From: an uncultured Pelagibacteraceae bacterium
Lineage (GTDB): Bacteria > Pseudomonadota > Alphaproteobacteria > Pelagibacterales > Pelagibacteraceae
Reading direction: 5' to 3'
Assembly: GCA_902568975.1 (NCBI GenBank)
Contig: CACFSO010000002.1
Location: 1-64,000, forward strand
DNA length: 64,000 nt
The notes under the pieces were generated by a model. It was not told the DNA's origin. It saw nothing but the letters and a program-made list of their open reading frames with translations, and ran no database searches. The position numbers and the translations under genes are program-made. Below are positions 18,948-27,222 of the stretch, in pieces; positions within the stretch are counted from its first letter, which is position 1, and every line of letters begins with the position of its first letter.

Positions 18948-19234
18948 TAGTCGACTACCTTTGGAACAACAAAAAAATCTTTATTTTTTTCTGGAGAATT
19001 TTTTAAAATTTGATCTCTTATGTTTTTTATTTTTATTTCGTCTTTTCTTAGTTGGAGAGTTGTTTCGGCTATTGAAGTCAAAGGTTCTATATTTTCTGTA
19101 TTCAGCTCGTTTAATTTTTCAATAAATGAAAAAATAGAGTTAAGATCAGCTTCGAGTTTCTTTGCTTTTTTATCATCTAATGAAATTCTAGACAATTTTG
19201 ATATATGTTTTACTGTTTTAAGATCTATTCCCAT
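18947..19234 (-). CDS. gatC: Asp-tRNA(Asn)/Glu-tRNA(Gln) amidotransferase subunit C
   Basis: Small scaffold subunit that holds GatA and GatB together. [21 protein letters not shown] and [13 protein letters not shown] are standard GatC landmarks. I trimmed the ORF to the ATG at 19234 (95 aa), because the longer ORF starts at a GTG and adds ten residues with no family counterpart. It is the first gene of the gat operon and is divergent from ruvX across about 50 bp, where the promoters of both must lie. Confidence 0.93.
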   Translation of the reverse strand: MGIDLKTVKHISKLSRISLDDKKAKKLEADLNSIFSFIEKLNELNTENIEPLTSIAETTLQLRKDEIKIKNIRDQILKNSPEKNKDFFVVPKVVD

Positions 19235-19283
19235 ATGATAACTAGATAAATTGCAAAGTATCACTTAATAAAGAAAATACAAT

Positions 19284-19739
19284 ATGGTCACAATAGAACA
19301 GTTAAAGTTAAATATTAATAAAAACTCAAGATTAATTGGTTTAGATATAGGCTCTAAAAGAACCGGCGTATCAATTTGCGATGATAAAAGATTAATTGCG
19401 ACTCCCTTTAAAGTTATAAATGCTTCTAATTTAGCAACTTTAATATTAGAGCTTAAAAAGATAATAAGCGAAAACGATATTAAAGGAATCGTTGTAGGGA
19501 ACCCTTTAAATATGGATGGATCACTTAGTAGAACATCACAATCCATAAAAGATAAAATTTTAAATATCTCTAAAGTAATTGATATACCTATCTGCCTTTG
19601 GGATGAAAGACTGTCAACAGTTGGTGCTTTTAATATTTCTAGCCAATTAGATATAAATATTAGTAAAAGAACTAAGAATATAGATAAAAATGCTGCTGCA
19701 TTTATTCTTCAAGGAGCTATCGATTATTTAAATAATTAA
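19284..19739 (+). CDS. ruvX: Holliday junction resolvase-like / pre-16S rRNA nuclease YqgF
   Basis: RNase H-fold protein of the YqgF/RuvX family, implicated in 16S rRNA 5'-end maturation. Conserved acidic motifs are LIGLDIGSKRTGVS (about 17-30), IVVGNPLNMDGSLS (about 71-84) and LWDERLST with the final KNIDKNAAAFILQ. Its 151 aa is typical. It opens a plus-strand run that continues through pyrB, pyrC-like, plsY, topA and ridA. A 43-bp gap separates it from the pyrB ATG, long enough for a separate promoter. Confidence 0.93.
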   Translation: MVTIEQLKLNINKNSRLIGLDIGSKRTGVSICDDKRLIATPFKVINASNLATLILELKKIISENDIKGIVVGNPLNMDGSLSRTSQSIKDKILNISKVIDIPICLWDERLSTVGAFNISSQLDINISKRTKNIDKNAAAFILQGAIDYLNN

Positions 19740-19743
19740 TTAC

Positions 19744-19772
19744 TTGCCTTAATACTATTTAAAAGCTATAGA
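19744..19772 (+). promoter_or_regulatory. Candidate pyrB promoter
   Basis: TTGCCT (19744-19749), a 17-bp spacer and TATAGA (19767-19772) resemble a sigma-70 promoter. The start point would fall within a few bases of the pyrB ATG at 19783, giving an almost leaderless mRNA. A possible hairpin, AAAAGC-N9-GCTTTT, overlaps the -10 and ends beside the ATG. Confidence 0.4.
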
Positions 19773-19782
19773 GTTGCTTTTA

Positions 19783-20724
19783 ATGGCATCAGCTATAGCA
19801 AAAGCTATTAAAATATCACAAAAACATTTATTAGGAATCCAAGATTTATCAATTTCTGATATTAATATAATTTTGTCAGAAGCAAAAAATTTTATTTCTT
19901 TAAATAAAAGTAAAAATAAAAAATTAGATCTATTAAGAGGAAAAACTCAAATCAATCTTTTTTTTGAACCTTCAACAAGAACGCAAAGCTCATTTGAGTT
20001 AGCGGGAAAAAGGCTTGGTGCCGATGTAATGTCAATGAACATTACTAATTCTGCAATTAAAAAAGGCGAAACTTTAATTGATACTGCTATGACGCTTAAT
20101 GCTATGCATCCAGATATTATAGTTATTAGACATCAAGACTCAGGTGCATGTAATTTATTATCTCAAAAAGTAAATTGTTCTGTTCTAAATGCTGGAGATG
20201 GTAGAAGAGAACATCCGACGCAAGCATTATTAGATGCTTTAACAATAATTGATAGAAAAAAAAAAATTGAAGGATTAAAAATTGCTATTTGTGGAGATAT
20301 ACTTCATTCAAGAGTTGCGCGATCAAATATTTATTTGCTTAACATGTTGGGTGCTGAGATAAATATAATTGCTCCAACAAATTTAATGCCTAAAGATATA
20401 GGTAAACTTGGAGTAAACCCTTTTTCAGATATGAAAAAAGGTATTAAAGATTGTGATATAGTAATGATGTTAAGATTACAAAATGAAAGAATGACGAGTT
20501 CTTTTCTATCCTCTAATAGAGAATATTATGAATACTATGGTTTAACTCCTGATAAATTGAAATTTGCTAAACATGATGCTTTAATTATGCATCCCGGACC
20601 TATGAATAGAGGTATTGAAATAGATACTAATTTAGCTGACGATATAAACAAAAGTGTAATAAAAGAACAAGTTGAACTTGGAGTTGCTGTAAGGATGGCT
20701 TGTTTAAAAATATTTTGTGAATAA
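19783..20724 (+). CDS. pyrB: Aspartate carbamoyltransferase catalytic subunit
   Basis: Condenses carbamoyl phosphate with aspartate in pyrimidine synthesis. The carbamoyl-phosphate site [20 protein letters not shown] is clear, as are [17 protein letters not shown] and [13 protein letters not shown]. The ORF track start is a TTG; I prefer the ATG three codons later (313 aa). The last base of the stop is the first of the pyrC-like ATG (TAATG). No regulatory subunit gene (pyrI) is next to it. The PyrC-like partner lacks metal histidines, so the pair resembles the ATCase plus inactive dihydroorotase complex described in Pseudomonas. Confidence 0.95.
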   Translation: MASAIAKAIKISQKHLLGIQDLSISDINIILSEAKNFISLNKSKNKKLDLLRGKTQINLFFEPSTRTQSSFELAGKRLGADVMSMNITNSAIKKGETLIDTAMTLNAMHPDIIVIRHQDSGACNLLSQKVNCSVLNAGDGRREHPTQALLDALTIIDRKKKIEGLKIAICGDILHSRVARSNIYLLNMLGAEINIIAPTNLMPKDIGKLGVNPFSDMKKGIKDCDIVMMLRLQNERMTSSFLSSNREYYEYYGLTPDKLKFAKHDALIMHPGPMNRGIEIDTNLADDINKSVIKEQVELGVAVRMACLKIFCE

Positions 20725-22010
20725 TGAAAAAACAATACTTTCTTAATGCAAATATTGTTGATCCTCATAATTCTATTGAAGAAATAGGAGGTTTAATAAT
20801 AAATGAAAATGGAAAAATAGAAGCTGTTGGTAAAAAAGTAAACAAAAATAATATACCATCAAGAGAAAAATTTATTGATTTAAATGAAAAATATATTTTT
20901 CCAGGATTGGTCGATATGAGAGTTTTTGTTGGTGAACCTGGATATGAGTATAAAGAAAATTTCAAAACCTTGAGTAATGCAGCATTAGCAGGTGGTGTTA
21001 CTTCAGTGGTAACTATGCCAAATACCGAACCAGTAGTAGATAATGTATCAATCGTGGATTTTTTAAAACGTAGAGGAAGAGATAAATCTAAAATTAATAT
21101 TTATCCCACTGCTTCTTTAACTAAGAACTTAGAGGGAACAAATATGACGGAATTTGGTTTGCTTAAAAAAAAAGGAATCGTAGCATTTACTGATGGATTA
21201 AAAACTATTCAAAATACGAGATTAATGTCTAGAATAATGAAATCCGCACATGATTTGGACTGTTTGATAATGCAACATGCTGAAGATTTTGAATTATCTA
21301 AAGGTGGAATGGTGAATGATGGAATTATTTCAACAAAACTTGGATTACAAGGTATTCCTGATATTGCAGAAAAAATAATTATCGAAAGAGATTTATCTCT
21401 ACTTGAAGATTTTAATTGTAGATATCATATATCGCAAGTTTCTTCTTCTAAATCTATTGAAACTATTGAATATAAAAAACAAAAAGTTAATTTCACTACT
21501 GGAGTTTCTATTAACAATCTTTCTTTAAATGAAAATGATATAGGAGAATTCAGAACCTTTTTAAAATTGTCACCTCCTTTAAGAACTGAAGATGACCGTG
21601 AATCTTTAATTAAAGGTATTAACAAAGATTTAATCGATGTCATTGTATCAGATCATAAACCTGAGGATGAAGAACAAAAAAGATTAACATTCTATCAAGC
21701 TGCTACTGGAGCTTCGGGGGTGGAAACTTTATTGCCATTATCTTTAGAACTATTCCATAACGGATCAATAAAATTAAACAAAATAATTCAATTACTAACT
21801 AGCAATCCAGCAAAAATTTTAAAAATTGATAAAGGAAATTTATCTACAGGTAATGATGCTGATTTTTGTATAGTTGATATATATAAACCTTGGATAGTTA
21901 AAAAAGAAAAAATAAAATCTAAATCAAAAAATACCTCTATAGATGATAAAAAACTCCAAGGTATTGTAACCAATACTTTTGTTAAGGGTATAGAATTGTT
22001 TAAAATTTAA
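20724..22010 (+). CDS. pyrC: Dihydroorotase-like protein without the HxH metal motif (PyrC'/PyrX type)
   Basis: Amidohydrolase-fold protein (428 aa) coupled to pyrB. Overall it matches class I dihydroorotases: FPGLVDMRVFVGEPGYEYKE, GGVTSVVTMPNTEPV, YHISQVSS, a DH at VSDHKPEDEEQ and GDADFCIVD near the C-terminus. Where active enzymes have HxH (DMHVHLREPG), this one has DMRVFVGEPG, with R66 and F68. Two primary metal ligands are therefore missing. I infer it is a non-catalytic partner of PyrB or has changed chemistry, with the active dihydroorotase elsewhere in the genome. Similar degenerate genes beside pyrB occur in other alphaproteobacteria and are usually annotated pyrC. Confidence 0.85.
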   Translation: MKKQYFLNANIVDPHNSIEEIGGLIINENGKIEAVGKKVNKNNIPSREKFIDLNEKYIFPGLVDMRVFVGEPGYEYKENFKTLSNAALAGGVTSVVTMPNTEPVVDNVSIVDFLKRRGRDKSKINIYPTASLTKNLEGTNMTEFGLLKKKGIVAFTDGLKTIQNTRLMSRIMKSAHDLDCLIMQHAEDFELSKGGMVNDGIISTKLGLQGIPDIAEKIIIERDLSLLEDFNCRYHISQVSSSKSIETIEYKKQKVNFTTGVSINNLSLNENDIGEFRTFLKLSPPLRTEDDRESLIKGINKDLIDVIVSDHKPEDEEQKRLTFYQAATGASGVETLLPLSLELFHNGSIKLNKIIQLLTSNPAKILKIDKGNLSTGNDADFCIVDIYKPWIVKKEKIKSKSKNTSIDDKKLQGIVTNTFVKGIELFKI

Positions 22011-22012
22011 TT

Positions 22013-22588
22013 ATGGAAATTTTAATAATCATATTAATATCATATTTAATAGGCTCAATTCCATTTGGTTATATTTTAACTAAATTTTTTTTAAAAAAAG
22101 ATATTAGAATGATAGGATCTGGTAATACAGGTGCAACAAATGCATTAAGAACTGGGAGTAAATTTATTGGTTATACAACATTAACATTGGATATTGTTAA
22201 AGCAGTACTTCCAATATTGTTTATTAAATATAATTATACTGAATACATTTTTATATGCTCATTATCAATATTTATAGGACATGTATTCCCAGTTTGGTTA
22301 AATTTTAAAGGAGGAAAAGGTGTTGCAACATATGTTGGTATTTTGTTTGCAATAAACTTTATTTTTGGAATAATATTTGTAATAACTTGGGCAATTACTT
22401 TTTTAATATCAAAATTTTCTTCACTATCATCTTTATTTGGAAGTATTTCAATACCAATATATATATGGTTCATAGATATAAATAATATATATTTTTTTAT
22501 AATTATGTTTGTTCTTATTATTTATACACATCGTGAAAATATTAAACGCTTGAAAAATAAAGAAGAAACTAAGACAAAAATTTATTAA
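22013..22588 (+). CDS. plsY: Glycerol-3-phosphate acyltransferase PlsY
   Basis: Inner-membrane enzyme that acylates glycerol 3-phosphate from acyl phosphate, the first step of phospholipid synthesis. The 191-aa multi-pass protein (about five helices) carries the family motifs LIGSIPFGYILTKFF, IGSGNTGATNALRTGSK and LNFKGGKGVATYVG. It starts 2 bp after the pyrC-like gene. Many bacteria have dprA between plsY and topA; here topA follows directly. Confidence 0.94.
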   Translation: MEILIIILISYLIGSIPFGYILTKFFLKKDIRMIGSGNTGATNALRTGSKFIGYTTLTLDIVKAVLPILFIKYNYTEYIFICSLSIFIGHVFPVWLNFKGGKGVATYVGILFAINFIFGIIFVITWAITFLISKFSSLSSLFGSISIPIYIWFIDINNIYFFIIMFVLIIYTHRENIKRLKNKEETKTKIY

Positions 22589-22589
22589 T

Positions 22590-22617
22590 TTGACACTTAA
22601 AGTCTTTTGAGTAGTTT
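22590..22617 (+). promoter_or_regulatory. Candidate topA promoter
   Basis: A consensus -35 TTGACA (22590-22595) lies in the 37-bp plsY-topA gap. The best -10 at 16 bp spacing is a weak TAGTTT (22612-22617), ending 8 bp before the ATG. Only the -35 is convincing. Confidence 0.3.
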
Positions 22618-22625
22618 CTCTAATT

Positions 22626-25175
22626 ATGAATCTTGTAATAGTTGAAAGTCCTGCAAAAGCAAAGACTATTAATAAATATCTAGGATCAAATTACACTGTG
22701 TTAGCAAGTTACGGTCATATTAGAGATTTACCTTCTAAGAACGGCTCAGTAGATCCTGATAATAAATTCAAAATGATATGGGAAATTGATGCGTTTTCAA
22801 AAAAATATCTTAAAGAAATTACAGATTCAGCTAAAAATTCAAATAAAATAATTTTAGCAACAGACCCAGATCGAGAAGGTGAAGCAATAGCATGGCATGT
22901 GAAGGAGTTTTTAAATGAAAAAAAACTCCTGAAAGATAAAAAAATTGAAAGAGTTGTGTTTAACGAAATAACTAAAAAAGCAGTTACTAATGGAATTGAC
23001 AATCCTAGAGAGATTGAACCTCACCTAGTTGATGCATACATGGCAAGAAGAGCTTTGGATTATTTAGTGGGTTTTAATATTTCTCCAATTCTATGGACAA
23101 AACTACCAGGTTCAAAATCAGCAGGCAGAGTACAATCTGTTGCATTAAGATTATTAACAGAAAGAGAACATGAAATTGAAAAATTTAAACCAGATGAATA
23201 TTGGACTTTAAATGTTACATTTCAAACTATAGAAAATTCAATAATCCCTTCTACAATTAGTCAATTTGATGGAAATAAAGTAGAAAAATTTTTTTTTAAA
23301 AACAAAAAAGATATTAATGAAGCAATAGAAAAAATTAAAAAAAAAAAATATCAAATAACAGATATATCGTCAAAAATTTTTTCCAGAAATCCATTAGGAC
23401 CATTTACAACATCAACTTTACAACAAACGGCATCTAGCAAATTAGGTTTCGGATCCTCAAGAACTATGCAAATTGCACAAAGACTCTATCAAGGAATAGA
23501 TATCGATGGAGAAACCGTAGGATTAATAACTTACATGAGAACGGATGGAACAAACATTTCTAAAGATGCGGTTGAAATATTTAGAAATTACATAAAAGAA
23601 AAATTTGGTTCAAATTATTTACCAAATAATCAACAAAATTATTCTGGTAAAAAAGCAAAAAATGCTCAAGAGGCACATGAAGCAATAAGACCAACAGAAA
23701 TAGTAAGAAATCCAGAAAGTATTAAAAAATATTTAAGTTCAGATCAATTTAAATTATATAATTTAATTTGGAATAGAGCTCTATCTTCTCAAATGGAGTC
23801 TGCTAAGTTTGATAGAAAAACAATAATAATATCATCTGATGATAAAAAAAATGTTTTTAAATCTTCTGGATCGGTAATTAAATTTGATGGATTTCTAAAA
23901 TTATCAAATTTAGATGATGAAAGTGAAGAAAACAAAATTCTACCAGATGTAAATATTGGCAATGTTAAATTAAATGAGTTTAATGATGAACAGCATTTTA
24001 CACAACCTCCACCGAGATACTCTGAAGCTAGTTTAGTAAAAAAATTAGAAGAATTAGGAATTGGAAGACCATCAACTTATGCAAGTATAATATCTGTAAT
24101 TTCAAATAGAGGATATGCTGATATTAATAATAAAAGATTTTTTCCAACTGATAGAGGTAAATTATTATCTGCATTCTTGGAGAAGCTATTCTCTAAATAT
24201 GTTGATTATGACTTTACCGCTAAACTAGAAAATCAATTAGATGATATAACATCAGGAAAAGAAAATTGGATAAGTGTTTTAGATAATTTTTGGAAAGATT
24301 TTTATTTAAATGTTTCAAATGTTAAAGAAAAAAGAACAAGAGAAGTGCTTGATTTATTGAATGAAAGTCTTGGTTCACTAATTTTTGAAATAAATAAAGA
24401 TGGTATTATAGATAGAAAATGTAAATTTTGTGATACTGGACAATTAAGTCTAAAGAATAGTTTCAGAGGTGGAGCATTTATTGGTTGTTCGAACTATCCA
24501 GATTGTAAATTTACAAGACCTTTATCTAAAATTAAAGCAGCTAACCAATTAAATTTGGCTGAACCAAAACTCTTAGGAAAAAATATCCATGGTATTGAAA
24601 TTTTTTTAAAAAATGGAAGATTTGGACCTTATTTACAATATGAAAATAAAGAAACTAATTTAGAAAAAAAAAATAAAAAGAAAAAAAATGATAATTTCAA
24701 AAATGTTTCTATCCCTAAAGGTATTGATATTGAAAAGATTGACTTAGAAAAAGCAAAATTTCTATGTTCACTACCAATATCATTAGGAAAAAACCCAGAA
24801 AATAAGCATGATATAACTTTAAATGTTGGAAGATTTGGACCTTATCTTAAATGTGAAAAAAAATCTGCTAGATTAGAAAATGTAGATGAAATTTTTTCTA
24901 TAGGTTTAAATAGAGCTGTATCATTAATCGCAGAAGCTAAGCCGGGGCGAATCTCTTCGTCTATTATTAAAGATCTTGGTGAACATCCAGATGATAAAAA
25001 AGCTGTAAGAATTATGAAGGGTCAATATGGACCTTATATTAAATATAAATCACTAAACGCAACAATACCGGAGGAAAAGGATCCACAAGATCTTTCAATG
25101 GAAGAAGCATTAATATTAATTGAGAAACGAAAAGAATACGATAAAAGTAAAAAGGTTAAAAATAAAAAAAAATGA
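22626..25175 (+). CDS. topA: DNA topoisomerase I
   Basis: Type IA topoisomerase (849 aa) that relaxes negative supercoils. The Toprim domain begins VIVESPAKAKTINKYLG, with acidic TDPDREGEAIAWH, and the active-site Tyr is about Y303 in GLITYMRTDGTNIS. The C-terminus has one four-Cys ribbon (CKFCDTG...CSNYPDC) followed by three Topo-C repeats that each keep a G(R/Q)(F/Y)GPY core. A Lys-rich linker separates the ribbon from the later repeats. The stop overlaps the next gene (ATGA). Confidence 0.96.
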   Translation: MNLVIVESPAKAKTINKYLGSNYTVLASYGHIRDLPSKNGSVDPDNKFKMIWEIDAFSKKYLKEITDSAKNSNKIILATDPDREGEAIAWHVKEFLNEKKLLKDKKIERVVFNEITKKAVTNGIDNPREIEPHLVDAYMARRALDYLVGFNISPILWTKLPGSKSAGRVQSVALRLLTEREHEIEKFKPDEYWTLNVTFQTIENSIIPSTISQFDGNKVEKFFFKNKKDINEAIEKIKKKKYQITDISSKIFSRNPLGPFTTSTLQQTASSKLGFGSSRTMQIAQRLYQGIDIDGETVGLITYMRTDGTNISKDAVEIFRNYIKEKFGSNYLPNNQQNYSGKKAKNAQEAHEAIRPTEIVRNPESIKKYLSSDQFKLYNLIWNRALSSQMESAKFDRKTIIISSDDKKNVFKSSGSVIKFDGFLKLSNLDDESEENKILPDVNIGNVKLNEFNDEQHFTQPPPRYSEASLVKKLEELGIGRPSTYASIISVISNRGYADINNKRFFPTDRGKLLSAFLEKLFSKYVDYDFTAKLENQLDDITSGKENWISVLDNFWKDFYLNVSNVKEKRTREVLDLLNESLGSLIFEINKDGIIDRKCKFCDTGQLSLKNSFRGGAFIGCSNYPDCKFTRPLSKIKAANQLNLAEPKLLGKNIHGIEIFLKNGRFGPYLQYENKETNLEKKNKKKKNDNFKNVSIPKGIDIEKIDLEKAKFLCSLPISLGKNPENKHDITLNVGRFGPYLKCEKKSARLENVDEIFSIGLNRAVSLIAEAKPGRISSSIIKDLGEHPDDKKAVRIMKGQYGPYIKYKSLNATIPEEKDPQDLSMEEALILIEKRKEYDKSKKVKNKKK

Positions 25176-25465
25176 AACTTATTAAATATACACTTATTTT
25201 AATCTTTTTTTATTCTTCGAATGTTGTTAGCACTGAAAAAGATTGTTCTGGTATTGACAAATTAAGTAACGAGTATGCCAAATGTATATCTGACCTAACT
25301 AAAAAAAAAGCTAATAAATTAAAAGAAAATGCCATAAAAAAGGGCAATGAAGTTAAAGAAAAAATTACAAGTGATAAAAATAAAAAAAAATTATCTAATT
25401 TTAAAAACAAACTAAAAAAATTTGGTGAGAGTAAAACTGGATCAGATTTTTTTAAAAAAAAATGA
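25172..25465 (+). CDS. Small exported Lys-rich protein of unknown function
   Basis: I do not recognise this 97-aa protein. An N-terminal hydrophobic stretch (about 5-20) ending NVVSTEKDC looks like a Sec signal peptide with cleavage around residue 21. The mature part has two cysteines (C25 and C38, a possible disulfide), then a strongly basic, probably helical tail rich in KKK runs. Overlaps of ATGA type couple it to topA upstream and to the RidA-family gene downstream, which argues that it is a real translated gene. A periplasmic role is likely; any function is a guess. Confidence 0.7.
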   Translation: MKLIKYTLILIFFYSSNVVSTEKDCSGIDKLSNEYAKCISDLTKKKANKLKENAIKKGNEVKEKITSDKNKKKLSNFKNKLKKFGESKTGSDFFKKK

Positions 25466-25923
25466 CAGCTGAAGAAAATATCAAAAAACTAAATATAAAA
25501 TTGCCAAATGCTCCTGAACCTGTTGGATCTTATGTGGCAACTAAAATTTCAGGAAAATTTTTATTTATTTCAGGTCAAATTTCTATTGATGAACAAGGTA
25601 AATTAATAAAGGGTAAAATTGGTAAAGATTTAAACATAGAAGATGGTTATGAGGCAGCAAGAAGATGCGCTTTAAATATTATTTCTCAAGCAAAAAAAGC
25701 CTGCAATGATGATTTATCATCTATAAAATCATGCATTAAATTAACTGGATATGTTAATTCAACTGATAATTTCACTGATCAACCAAAAATAATAAATGGA
25801 GCTTCTGATATAATTTCATTAATTTTTGGAGATAATGGCAAACATACTAGGGCTGCTGTAAGTGTAAATAGTTTACCTTTGGGTGTTGTTGTTGAAGTTG
25901 ATGCAATTTTTGAAGTTAATTAA
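25462..25923 (+). CDS. RidA/YjgF-family protein
   Basis: Member of the Rid superfamily (153 aa), where RidA hydrolyses reactive enamine/imine intermediates of PLP enzymes. Visible features are GSYVATKISGKFLFISGQI, KLTGYVNSTDNF and GKHTRAAVSVNSLPLGVVVEVDAIFEV. The Arg of TRAAV sits at the position of the substrate-binding Arg in RidA. The length and the GYEAARRCALNIISQ region resemble the longer YjgF-like subfamily rather than ~130-aa RidA itself, so I give no symbol. Its stop codon directly abuts the stop of ugd on the other strand. Confidence 0.85.
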   Translation: MTAEENIKKLNIKLPNAPEPVGSYVATKISGKFLFISGQISIDEQGKLIKGKIGKDLNIEDGYEAARRCALNIISQAKKACNDDLSSIKSCIKLTGYVNSTDNFTDQPKIINGASDIISLIFGDNGKHTRAAVSVNSLPLGVVVEVDAIFEVN

Positions 25924-27222
25924 TTATCTTCCAATAGAAAAGTATTCAATTTTATCCTTTTGCATTTTTGTTGGAGAATAAAGATTTCTGAGGTCGTAGA
26001 TTTTAAATTTTCTTTTTTTAACAATTTTTTTGAAATTCAATTGCTTAAACTCATTCCATTCAGTATGTATAATAATTAAGTCTCTTTTATAACAAGCTGA
26101 ACTAATATTTCTATAATATTTTACATTTTTTATTTTATCTAAAATCTTTTTATTACCAGATGGATCAGTATAATTAATACTTGCTCCTTTTTTAGAAAGA
26201 TAAGGCAACATTTTTACACTCGATGCCTCTCTCATATCATCTGTATTAGGTTTAAAAGTAACACCTAAAAAAGTTATTTTTTTTCCTTTTAGACTCTTTC
26301 CTAGTATTTTATGAATTCTTTTAAGCAGAAGTGTCTTTCTTCTTTCATTAGATTTAACAACGTTTTTCACAATTGAGAGGTTTATTTTAAACTTTTCAGC
26401 AGTATGAAGTAATGCTTTTGTATCTTTTGGAAAGCAAGAACCTCCATAAGCAGGACCGGCTCTTAAAAATCTTTCGCCAATTCTTTGATCTAAACCCATT
26501 CCAATTGAAACATCTTTAACATCTACAGATGATTTTTCACATAAATTAGCAAGTTCATTTATGAAAGATATTTTTGTGGCAAGAAAGGCATTTGAAGCGT
26601 ATTTTATCATTTCAGCTGTTCTTCTTGATGTATTCAAATATCTTGTAATTTTTTTAATTATTGGCAAATAAAGTGATTTCATTATTTTGTTTGCTTTTGC
26701 ATTTTTAGTTCCAACAATAACTCTATCTGGATAAATAAAATCTCTAATTGCCTCCCCTTCACGTAAAAATTCTGGATTAGAAATTACATCAAATTTACTT
26801 TCATGGTTTTTGCTTTTCATTATTTTTTCTATTTTATCACCAGTAGTCACTGGTACGGTAGATTTAGTTACTACTATTTTATATTTGTTGAGATTTTTTG
26901 AAATTGAGTTTGCTGCCTGAAACACATATTTTAAATTGGCAGTTTTAGATTTCTTTTTTGTTGGAGTTCCAACGCATATAAAAATTATATCTGATTTTCT
27001 AATCGCAGAACTAACATTTGTTGTAAAAGAAAGTCTTTTTTGATCAAAATTTTTCTTAACAAGCTCTTCTAAGCCAGGTTCGTATATAGGAATTTTTCCA
27101 GAGTTAAGTTTATCAATTTTATCTTCATCAATATCAGCGCAAATTACCTTATTTCCAATATCAGAAAAGCATGCACCTGTAACTAAACCAACATAACCCG
27201 TTCCTATCATGCAAAGTTTCAT
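25924..27222 (-). CDS. ugd: UDP-glucose 6-dehydrogenase
   Basis: NAD-dependent four-electron oxidation of UDP-glucose to UDP-glucuronate. The N-terminal Rossmann motif is MKLCMIGTGYVGLVTGACFS, the catalytic Cys is about C263 in GPAYGGSCFPKDTKAL, and VTFKPNTDDMREASS opens the C-terminal domain. Its 432 aa is normal. It overlaps galU by 4 bp (ATGA); together they make UDP-glucuronate from glucose 1-phosphate. No glycosyltransferase or polysaccharide gene is adjacent, so the product's use is not shown here. Confidence 0.95.
   Translation of the reverse strand: MKLCMIGTGYVGLVTGACFSDIGNKVICADIDEDKIDKLNSGKIPIYEPGLEELVKKNFDQKRLSFTTNVSSAIRKSDIIFICVGTPTKKKSKTANLKYVFQAANSISKNLNKYKIVVTKSTVPVTTGDKIEKIMKSKNHESKFDVISNPEFLREGEAIRDFIYPDRVIVGTKNAKANKIMKSLYLPIIKKITRYLNTSRRTAEMIKYASNAFLATKISFINELANLCEKSSVDVKDVSIGMGLDQRIGERFLRAGPAYGGSCFPKDTKALLHTAEKFKINLSIVKNVVKSNERRKTLLLKRIHKILGKSLKGKKITFLGVTFKPNTDDMREASSVKMLPYLSKKGASINYTDPSGNKKILDKIKNVKYYRNISSACYKRDLIIIHTEWNEFKQLNFKKIVKKRKFKIYDLRNLYSPTKMQKDKIEYFSIGR

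Noticed and set aside
19265-19546. 93-aa minus-strand ORF opposite ruvX
   Set aside because: Lies inside ruvX, whose RNase H-fold motifs are intact; it would also fill the gatC-ruvX divergent promoter gap.
24661-24690. A-rich homopolymer stretch in topA as a programmed slippage or frameshift site
   Set aside because: The frame continues through it to three intact Topo-C repeats, and it encodes a Lys-rich linker; slippage is not needed to make the protein.
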